Assembly (NCBI GenBank): GCA_029562045.1
Contig: JAKQWJ010000188.1
Coordinates: forward strand, 1-5,106
Origin: Spirochaetota bacterium
GTDB lineage: Bacteria; Spirochaetota; Spirochaetia; DTKZ01
DNA: 5,106 bases
Direction: 5' to 3'
This document shows, piece after piece, positions 1 to 5,024 of the stretch. The notes beneath the pieces were generated by a model. The model was given only the letters and a program-made list of their open reading frames with translations, searched no databases and had not been told where the DNA came from. The position numbers were made by a program, and so were the translations under genes. Each line of letters begins with the position of its first letter. Position 1 is the stretch's first letter.

Positions 1-158
1 CCCTCGTGGAGGCCGAACCCCCGGGGGACCGGTTCTTTCCCCCCTTTCCCGAAGCTGCGTGGCAGGAAGCATCCCGCCGGCCACTGGTGGAGCCCGCCTC
101 GAATCTCCGCTACGCCTTCACGGTCTATGTCCGAAAGAGCCCTCGGGATGGTCCATGA
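1..158 (+). CDS. C-terminal fragment of a probable dihydrofolate reductase (5' end outside the window)
   Basis: An open frame enters from the left edge (first full codon at 3) and stops at TGA 156-158, giving 51 residues. The peptide contains GDRFFPPFPEAAW, then an acidic/arginine-rich stretch, then RYAFTVYVRK. This follows the C-terminal pattern of dihydrofolate reductases, in which a GDxxFP segment is followed by W-E and a final beta strand of the form Y-x-F-x-x-x-x-R. That enzyme reduces dihydrofolate to tetrahydrofolate with NADPH in the cytoplasm. The catalytic N-terminal half is not visible, so folA identity is inferred from the tail only; a related reductase-fold protein (for example a RibD C-terminal-like domain) is the alternative. 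The last 41 bp overlap the 3' end of the opposite-strand sensor gene, so the two genes converge without a visible terminator between them. Confidence 0.6.
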   Translation, partial: LVEAEPPGDRFFPPFPEAAWQEASRRPLVEPASNLRYAFTVYVRKSPRDGP

Positions 159-2283
159 TCATTTCCTCGATTCCCGTCTCCAGCATGGCGACATAGATTC
201 CCAGATCCGCAACGGAGTCTTTTTCCACCCGGAAGCCCACAGCCCCGGGATGCCCTCCTCCGTTTTTGATGGCGAAGCGGCGCAGCACCGCCCGGAGATC
301 CAGGGAGGAAAAATACCGGCTCCGCCGCAGCCGGAACTGGATGAAGTTGGATACACCCTTGGCGTCGTAGTAGGCCACCAGTCCCAGCCGCCCGTTCTCT
401 TCCGCCAGCCTGTCCGTCGCCTCCTTCGTAATCGTGACGAGCATCTCGTTTCCGTACCTGTTATAAAGCCAGGCCGATTCCCTGGGGCCCAGCAGGATCC
501 GGTCCAGTGAAACCCCGGTTATCCGTTTTTTCATGATCCTGTCCAGACACTCCCGTTCGATGGCGGACAGGTTCTGGATAACCTGGGATATTTCCTCCAT
601 GGAGGAGAAGTTGGAGCTTTGTTTCCGGGTTTTTTCACTCAGGAGTTTTTCGAAAATGGCGCTGAATCTTCGGTAGTACCAGATTTCCTTTTTGTTTTTC
701 AGGAACTTCCCCATCTTCGAGTCGCTGATTATCCCCGTCAGGATGGACAGGGACAGATTCCGGGAGAAAAGGTCGGTGATTCCGAAACGATCCAGCAGGT
801 CCTTCCGATAGGCGAGCTTCAAGGTCAGAAAGCCGATGAGTTCGCAGGTGCTGGAGGCGTTGGCCACCAGGCGGCAGCAGGGGTCTCCGGCGTACAGGGC
901 GTCCGCCTCCAGGTGATGGTCTATCTCGATTATCACCGCCTTCGGGTTTCCCAGAAGACGCTCCACCGTGGGGTTGGAATCGATCATCGACGGCTTGGGA
1001 GTGTCCAGAACGACCAGGGCGTCAAAACCTTCCGGGGTATCCTCTCCGGCATGCAGGAACCCGATGAGATTGTAGGCGCAGATGTGCAGCAGGTACTGCA
1101 GCTGATCCGGCACCTTGCCGCCGATGGAAATGGTCACCCGTTTATGAAACTTGCTCAGGAGAAGCCCGAAGGCCACCAGGGAGGCGATGCAGTCTTCGTC
1201 GGGGTTGCGGTGCCCTACCAGAAGAAAGGAGTCTTTTTCGACGATGGTCCGGATGATGGAGTCCACCACCCGGTTTTTTTCCGCTATGCTGGCTGGTTCT
1301 CTTTTTCGCTCCGCCCGCCGCGACCCGGCGGACACCGCCCCGTCCCGCCCCGCCTCCTTCGCCGCGTAGAGGGCCTTGTCCGCCGCTTCCTTCAGGGCGT
1401 CCAGACTGTCGCAGTCATCGGGGACACAGGCAATGCCGATACTGGCGGTGATCCGCACCTCCGGTCTGTCGTCGAACCGGACGCCCTGAAGCCGGCGCCG
1501 CAGCTCTCCCGCCAGTTCCAGCGCCGTGCCCGTGCCGGTTTCAGGCAGGATGAAGGTAAACTCGTCCCCCCCGTAGCGGGCCAGGATGTCCGCGGGGCGG
1601 AAGGTTCCCGTGAAAACTCCCGCCGCCGCGAGCAGCACCTCGTCCCCGAAGGCCTCCCCGTATTTCTTGTTCAGCCCGCCGAAGTGGTCCAGGTCCAGCA
1701 TCATGAGGCAGGTGGGACTTCCCCCGGCCTTGGCCCGGGCCACGGCGCTGATCAGGGCATCGTCCAGAAAGCGGCGGTTGAAAAGGCCGGTGAACTCGTC
1801 GGTTATGGAGCGCTTCCGCGCCCCCTCTCCCCAGCGGACCATTTCCGAGAGCAGGCTGCCGGTGCTGGCCAGCCTCCCGGTGACGATGTCCAGCATCCTC
1901 GACAGGATCTTCAGCGCCGTGGCGGGGTGTCTCCTGATGAGATCGTAGAAATCGTCGGCGTGGAGGGAGACCAGCATCCCGTCCTCCTGAACAGTGCAGG
2001 TGGCGGACCGGGGGGCGTTCTCGATGATGGCCATTTCGCCGAAGAAGTTGCCTTCCCGGATATCCGCCAGCCGCAGGGCCTGACCGTCCGGGAGGCGGAC
2101 GGAAATCCTCACCGCCCCGGAGAGGACGAGGTACATCTCCATCCCCGGATCGCCTTCGCGGAAGAGGACCTCCCCTTTCCGGCAGGGCAGTTCCTTCATC
2201 CGTGAGACCAGGAGATCGAACTCGTCGTCGGCGAGGTCGGAGAAGATATCCACTTTGGTGAGTATCTGGCGAAGGTGTGCCAC
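118..2283 (-). CDS. cNMP-binding / GGDEF / DHH-DHHA1 phosphoesterase fusion protein (GdpP-like domain order)
   Basis: This 721-residue soluble protein has three modules. Residues about 8-135 form a cyclic-nucleotide-binding (CAP-type) domain with FGEM at 81-84 and the phosphate-cassette arginine in PRSAT (R92). A helical linker leads to a GGDEF domain at about 162-318: DEFTGLFNRR at 162-171, metal aspartate D197 in DLDHF, N205, intact GGDEF at 238-242, and an RxxD inhibitory site (R229-D232) exactly five residues upstream. Residues about 351-525 are a DHH phosphoesterase domain with HRNPDED at 358-364, D427, DHH at 455-457 and D521 as likely Mn ligands. DHHA1 follows with GGGHPGA at 675-681. 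No signal peptide or membrane segment is seen. Family knowledge: GGDEF domains make c-di-GMP; DHH-DHHA1 proteins (NrnA, GdpP) cleave oligoribonucleotides, pGpG or c-di-AMP. GdpP has the same GGDEF-DHH order but is membrane-bound and its GGDEF is degenerate. The K of the usual FK after DxD is G here and the ND pair is NK, so cyclase activity is likely but not certain. The start is GTG, 7 nt after the preceding gene's stop, with AGGA at 5-nt spacing. No transmembrane or HTH part is present. The true substrate is unknown. Confidence 0.93.
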   Translation of the reverse strand: MAHLRQILTKVDIFSDLADDEFDLLVSRMKELPCRKGEVLFREGDPGMEMYLVLSGAVRISVRLPDGQALRLADIREGNFFGEMAIIENAPRSATCTVQEDGMLVSLHADDFYDLIRRHPATALKILSRMLDIVTGRLASTGSLLSEMVRWGEGARKRSITDEFTGLFNRRFLDDALISAVARAKAGGSPTCLMMLDLDHFGGLNKKYGEAFGDEVLLAAAGVFTGTFRPADILARYGGDEFTFILPETGTGTALELAGELRRRLQGVRFDDRPEVRITASIGIACVPDDCDSLDALKEAADKALYAAKEAGRDGAVSAGSRRAERKREPASIAEKNRVVDSIIRTIVEKDSFLLVGHRNPDEDCIASLVAFGLLLSKFHKRVTISIGGKVPDQLQYLLHICAYNLIGFLHAGEDTPEGFDALVVLDTPKPSMIDSNPTVERLLGNPKAVIIEIDHHLEADALYAGDPCCRLVANASSTCELIGFLTLKLAYRKDLLDRFGITDLFSRNLSLSILTGIISDSKMGKFLKNKKEIWYYRRFSAIFEKLLSEKTRKQSSNFSSMEEISQVIQNLSAIERECLDRIMKKRITGVSLDRILLGPRESAWLYNRYGNEMLVTITKEATDRLAEENGRLGLVAYYDAKGVSNFIQFRLRRSRYFSSLDLRAVLRRFAIKNGGGHPGAVGFRVEKDSVADLGIYVAMLETGIEEMIMDHPEGSFGHRP

Positions 2284-2288
2284 CGGTT

Positions 2289-2292
2289 TCCT
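2289..2292 (-). promoter_or_regulatory. Shine-Dalgarno site deciding the GTG start of the fusion gene
   Basis: On the minus strand AGGA lies 5 nt before the GTG start at 2283-2281 and overlaps the TAG stop (2293-2291) of the upstream cNMP/degenerate-GGDEF gene. Ribosomes finishing that gene would sit on this site, which suggests translational coupling. A second purine run, GGAGGA at 2303-2298, is about 14 nt from the start and probably too distant to set it. This supports GTG at 2283 as the start and co-transcription of the two genes. Confidence 0.65.
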
Positions 2293-3274
2293 ACCTGTCC
2301 TCCGGGAAGAGTATCGCGTTCCCCCCCCGCTCCCGGCCGATCAGGGGCAGCTCATGGGCCCGGGCTATGAGTTCCGGGGCCGTGTCGGCATGCTCGGGGA
2401 AAATCGCGATGCCGGCGCTGACGGAGAGCCGGAAATCCGATCCGCCGGTGAGGGGGGAAAGATCCAGGGAGGCGAAATCCCGCTGAATCCGTTCCGCCAC
2501 CGCCCGCGCCCCGTCCCGGCCCACCCCGGGGAGGAAACAGGACAGTTCGTTTCCCATGAACCGCAGGCTGACCGCGTCTTCCGGCAGTCCCCGCTTCAGG
2601 GCCGCAGCCATCAGAACCAGGGTCTGGTCCCCCGCCTCGTGGCCGAAACTGTCGTTCATCGCCTTGAAGTTGTCGGGTTTCACCATGAGAAGCGCCGCGG
2701 GTCGGGAGCGGTCCTTCAGGTACTCCGGGAGATTCTCCTCCAGGAAGGTTTTGTTGAAGAGGCCCGTCAGCTTGTCTCCGTAGACCTGGCTGCGGAGCTC
2801 CTGGATCAGCGGGGAGTTTTCCTTCACCAGGGCGTTGGCGTTGCGGATGCGGCCCGCGGTGACTTTCAGGAAGGAGTGAAGAATTTCGGCGCCCAGGTCG
2901 GTGTGCTCCGCCAGCAGGGTCTGCAGTTCCCGGCCCCGGCGGGGAAAACGCAGCAGCAGGGAGGCCTCCTCCGCCAGGGCTTCCGCGTTCCGGGCCTCCC
3001 GGGTCATGAGCTCCATCTCGCCGAAACAGTCCCCCGCCACCAGCCGGGCGATCTCCTGCTTCCTGCGGTCTTCGGTCCGGCGGTTTATCGATATCTCGCC
3101 GGACTGCACGATATAAAGGGCGTCCCCGGGGTCCCCGGGTCGAAAGACCGTTTCCCCCTTTCGGTACGAGTAAACCGAACATCGGCGGGCGATCGTATCG
3201 AGTCTCTCTTTCCCCAACGGCGAGAACAGCTCCGTTTCCGACAGGATTCGGATCTTTTCCGTTAAATCGGCCAT
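2291..3274 (-). CDS. cNMP-binding protein with degenerate GGDEF domain
   Basis: This 327-residue soluble protein has a CAP-type cyclic-nucleotide-binding domain (about 8-140; FGEM at 84-87, cassette arginine R95 but RNAE in place of the usual RSAT-like string). A helical linker leads to a GGDEF-fold domain (about 167-325). The fold is recognisable from KLTGLFNKTFL (168-178), DNFKAMNDSFG (201-211) and SVSAGIAIFPEH (284-295). The catalytic positions are changed: GGDEF reads MGNEL (240-244), the first metal aspartate of the DxD pair is K199, the I-site RxxD position reads PEDA (231-234), and the C-terminal ALYxAKxxGRN motif is eroded. It is therefore probably not a diguanylate cyclase and more likely a receptor, scaffold or GTP-binding regulatory domain. 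The upstream gene order and 7-nt gap to the GGDEF-DHH fusion, together with the shared cNMP-linker-GGDEF layout, suggest duplication followed by loss of catalysis. ATG is chosen because promoter-like boxes lie just upstream and the domain begins at once. No HTH domain is present, so it is not a Crp-type transcription factor. Confidence 0.9.
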   Translation of the reverse strand: MADLTEKIRILSETELFSPLGKERLDTIARRCSVYSYRKGETVFRPGDPGDALYIVQSGEISINRRTEDRRKQEIARLVAGDCFGEMELMTREARNAEALAEEASLLLRFPRRGRELQTLLAEHTDLGAEILHSFLKVTAGRIRNANALVKENSPLIQELRSQVYGDKLTGLFNKTFLEENLPEYLKDRSRPAALLMVKPDNFKAMNDSFGHEAGDQTLVLMAAALKRGLPEDAVSLRFMGNELSCFLPGVGRDGARAVAERIQRDFASLDLSPLTGGSDFRLSVSAGIAIFPEHADTAPELIARAHELPLIGRERGGNAILFPEDR

Positions 3275-3285
3275 AGTCTCATTCC

Positions 3286-3314
3286 AGTATATCTCCCGCG
3301 GGGGGTATAGGCAA
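3286..3314 (-). promoter_or_regulatory. Predicted sigma70-type promoter of the degenerate-GGDEF gene
   Basis: On the minus strand TTGCCT (3314-3309) is separated by exactly 17 bp from TATACT (3291-3286). These match 4 of 6 and 5 of 6 of the -35 and -10 consensus. The start of transcription expected about 7 nt after the -10 box would fall near 3279, only about 5 nt before the ATG at 3274. The promoter lies wholly in the 47-bp gap after the receiver gene, so the two sensor genes can be transcribed apart from the receiver. Prediction by eye only. Confidence 0.5.
3288..3309. repeat. 22-bp inverted repeat inside the promoter, possible operator
   Basis: The left half TATATCTCCCG (3288-3298) and right half CGGGGGGTATA (3299-3309) are inverted copies: 9 of 11 positions pair exactly and the other two would be G-T pairs. 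The core CCCGCGGG (3295-3302) is a perfect palindrome. The dyad fills the spacer and touches both the -10 and -35 boxes of the predicted promoter, where a bound dimer would block RNA polymerase. It is not followed by a T run on the minus strand, so it does not look like an intrinsic terminator for the receiver gene. Function is inferred. Confidence 0.4.
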
Positions 3315-3321
3315 GGACAAT

Positions 3322-3696
3322 TCAGGGCTGCCCCGGGACGAGGGCCTCGATGGTCTCCAGAAGCTGCCTGGTCGTGAAGGGCTTGGCGAGGACGGCTTCC
3401 GCGTTGAAACGCCGGCAGAGGGCCTGAAAGGCCTCGGAGCCGGTGTCGATGCGCCCCGTCATGACGATGACCTTGCAGGAGCTGGAGGAAAGCGCCGGAT
3501 CGGCGAGGGTTTCGATCCCCCCCTTTCCGGGCATGACCATATCCAGCAGCATGATGTCGAAGGTGTCCCCCGCCAGGAGTTCCGGGACCTTCCGGCCGTC
3601 CTGCGCCTCCGCCACCCGATGGCCCGCCTTTTCGAGAACGAGCCTGACGGTTTCACGGAGGAGGTCGTCGTCGTCCACAACGAGGATCTTCGCCAT
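3322..3696 (-). CDS. Stand-alone response regulator receiver domain (CheY-like)
   Basis: This 124-residue protein is one receiver (REC) domain with no output domain. All signature residues are present: acidic pocket D8-D9 (ILVVDDDD), phospho-acceptor D52 in DIMLLDMVMPG, the switch threonine T80 in VIVMTG, and K105 in the AKPF motif. Such proteins accept a phosphoryl group from a histidine kinase and act by binding a partner. No kinase is in the window. It lies 47 bp upstream of the cNMP/degenerate-GGDEF gene on the same strand, so it may be a phosphorylation input for that cluster, although a separate promoter-like sequence lies between them. The ATG at 3696-3694 gives a full-length domain beginning MAKILVVDD; no Shine-Dalgarno sequence is seen before it, and a -10-like box lies a few bases upstream. 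Chemotaxis CheY is a possible alternative role, but nothing chemotactic is nearby. Confidence 0.92.
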   Translation of the reverse strand: MAKILVVDDDDLLRETVRLVLEKAGHRVAEAQDGRKVPELLAGDTFDIMLLDMVMPGKGGIETLADPALSSSSCKVIVMTGRIDTGSEAFQALCRRFNAEAVLAKPFTTRQLLETIEALVPGQP

Positions 3697-3701
3697 AACC
3701 G

Positions 3702-3732
3702 ATTATCTATCACGTTTTTCCCCCGGGTTCAA
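3702..3732 (-). promoter_or_regulatory. Predicted promoter of the receiver gene, with little or no leader
   Basis: On the minus strand TTGAAC (3732-3727) is followed after 17 bp by TAGATA (3709-3704), or after 19 bp by GATAAT (3707-3702). Either -10 choice puts the expected transcription start within a few bases of the ATG at 3696. No purine-rich ribosome-binding sequence lies between the box and the ATG, which fits leaderless translation. Prediction by eye. Confidence 0.4.
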
Positions 3733-3737
3733 TCGAT

Positions 3738-3742
3738 GGAGG
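3738..3742 (+). promoter_or_regulatory. GGAGG ribosome-binding-like sequence upstream of the methyltransferase TTG start
   Basis: GGAGG lies 10 nt before TTG at 3753 and 25 nt before ATG at 3768. The spacing to TTG is slightly long but usable; to ATG it is too long. If the site is real, translation begins at TTG 3753. If transcription starts from the TATACT box at 3756-3761, this site would not be in the mRNA and ATG 3768 would be used instead. Confidence 0.4.
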
Positions 3743-3752
3743 TCTTTTTCCG

Positions 3753-5024
3753 TTGTATACTGGGAAAATGGACGGATCCGGGGAAAGCCGGGAAAATCGG
3801 GAAAAACGCATTCGTCGCCGTCTTCTGTCCCGGGAGCATCTTTTTCTGGCGGTGGCCCAGCCCGCCTTCCGGCGGATACTGCGGGGCGAGATGGAGGAAT
3901 TGGGTTTTTCCGTCGGTGAGGAAACCGATGGGGGCGTCGAGTTCTCCGGAAGGATGGGGGAGGGCTGGCGGGCCAACCTGCAGCTCCGGACCGCTTCCCG
4001 GGTGTACTGCCGGACCCTGGATTGCCGCGCCGGGGCCCGGGAGGAGCTTTTTCGAAAGGTCGGCGCCTACCCCTGGGAACTCTGGCTCGATCCCGGTCTG
4101 CCCCTGCGGGTCCGGGGCCGGGTCCTGCGCTCCCGGATCCGCCACGAGGGAGAGGCGGTGGAGACGCTCCGGGACGCCCTGCAGCGCCGCATGTCCCGCC
4201 ATGGCGGGATCCCCGTGGACCCCGATCCGGGCGTGGACCCCGGCCCGGCCCCGGACCCGTGGGGACGGGACCCGGTGCAGCGGGTCCTGCTCCGGGTGGT
4301 GGAGAACCGGGCTCGGGTCAGCCTGGACATGTCCGGAAATGCCCTTCACCATCGGGGCTACCGGCTCGAGTATGGGGGAGCCCCTCTGCGGGAGGATCTG
4401 GCCGCCGGCCTCCTGCGCGGTCTGGTTACCGGACCGGGCCCCGTGGTGGACGGGATGACCGGCTCCGGAACCCTGGCGGTGGAAGCGGCCCTTTGGAAGG
4501 CGGGCATCCATCCCGGGGGAGGCCGCGGCTTTCTCTTTCAACTCTGGCCCTCCTTCCGGGAGGCGGCCTGGAGGCATCTGTCCGGAAAGCCGGCGGCGGA
4601 GGGGCCGAAAGGGGCGGTCCTGGCCTGTGATCTGGATCCCCGGGCCCTGGGGATCGCCGCCCGAAACGCCTCCCGGGCGGGGGTGGAGGACCGGGTCCGC
4701 TTTCTGGAGAGGGATTTTTTCCGTCTCACCGGCGGGGATATCCTCCGGGAAACCGGGGGCGTCCCCGGGGGGAGGGGGTTTCTGGTTCTGAATCCCCCCT
4801 ACGGGCGGAGGCTCCCGGGGGGGGAGGAGGATTTCTTTCGCCGGCTGGGCCGCCACATCCGGGAGTCCTTCCCCGCCTTCCGGGTCCTGGTCCTTTTCCC
4901 GAACCCGGGAACCCTCGAGGCCTTCGGCGGCCGGGCGGAGACGCTTTTCACCTTCCGGCACGGGGGGCTCCGGGTGACCGCCGGGCTTTTCGAGGTCCGC
5001 GGCCGGGACGGAGGACCCCTCTAG
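3753..5024 (+). CDS. THUMP-domain class I SAM-dependent RNA (guanine-N2) methyltransferase, RlmL/YpsC family
   Basis: This 423-residue protein (418 if ATG 3768 is used) matches single-domain RlmL-type enzymes, which are usually near 380 residues; in E. coli RlmL makes m2G2445 in 23S rRNA. A basic N-terminus (about 1-28) leads into a ferredoxin-like/THUMP region (about 29-150) with WRANLQLRTASRVYCR at 72-87. The family string SLDMSGNALHHRGYR (190-204) and APLREDLAAGLL (210-221) come next. The SAM site is DGMTGSGTLAVEAAL (233-247), the acidic motif is ACDLDPRALGIAARNA (291-306), and the catalytic motif is NPPYG (347-351). A proline/aspartate-rich insert at about 151-172 separates THUMP from the methyltransferase. 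The start is ambiguous: TTG 3753 has GGAGG 10 nt upstream, ATG 3768 sits 6 nt after a TATACT box. The exact rRNA target cannot be read from the sequence. It is transcribed divergently from the receiver gene and ends on a stop shared with the convergent gene. Confidence 0.9.
   Translation: MYTGKMDGSGESRENREKRIRRRLLSREHLFLAVAQPAFRRILRGEMEELGFSVGEETDGGVEFSGRMGEGWRANLQLRTASRVYCRTLDCRAGAREELFRKVGAYPWELWLDPGLPLRVRGRVLRSRIRHEGEAVETLRDALQRRMSRHGGIPVDPDPGVDPGPAPDPWGRDPVQRVLLRVVENRARVSLDMSGNALHHRGYRLEYGGAPLREDLAAGLLRGLVTGPGPVVDGMTGSGTLAVEAALWKAGIHPGGGRGFLFQLWPSFREAAWRHLSGKPAAEGPKGAVLACDLDPRALGIAARNASRAGVEDRVRFLERDFFRLTGGDILRETGGVPGGRGFLVLNPPYGRRLPGGEEDFFRRLGRHIRESFPAFRVLVLFPNPGTLEAFGGRAETLFTFRHGGLRVTAGLFEVRGRDGGPL
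3756..3761 (+). promoter_or_regulatory. Possible -10 box of the methyltransferase gene
   Basis: TATACT (5 of 6 to consensus) ends 6 nt before ATG 3768, so a transcript from it would start at or next to that ATG. No good -35 hexamer is seen 16-18 bp upstream. The eight bases TATACTGG are the same as at the predicted -10 of the degenerate-GGDEF gene (3291-3284 on the other strand), which is mild support that the box is used. Confidence 0.35.

Noticed and set aside
619..2205. Long plus-strand open frame (528 codons) antisense to the fusion gene
   Set aside because: Its translation has no recognisable domain and is rich in G, P, R, Q and H as expected from reading GC-rich coding DNA backwards. 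The minus strand has clear catalytic motifs along the same stretch.
2255..3265. Plus-strand open frame (336 codons) antisense to the degenerate-GGDEF gene
   Set aside because: No domain or start signal; the minus-strand frame carries cNMP-binding and GGDEF-fold motifs throughout.
2291..3274. Crp/Fnr-type transcription factor
   Set aside because: The cNMP domain is followed by a GGDEF-like domain and no helix-turn-helix is visible.
3295..3302. CCCGCGGG palindrome considered as the stem of a rho-independent terminator for the receiver gene
   Set aside because: There is no usable loop within the core and no U run follows on the minus strand. Its position inside a promoter spacer fits an operator better.
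3275..3321. c-di-GMP riboswitch (GEMM type) upstream of the sensor genes
   Set aside because: The gap is only 47 bp and is filled by promoter-like boxes, too short for an aptamer and expression platform.
3729..4961. Minus-strand open frame (410 codons) opposite the methyltransferase
   Set aside because: Low-complexity P/G/Q/R-rich translation without motifs, typical of a GC-rich shadow frame. The plus strand has NPPYG and the SAM-binding motif.
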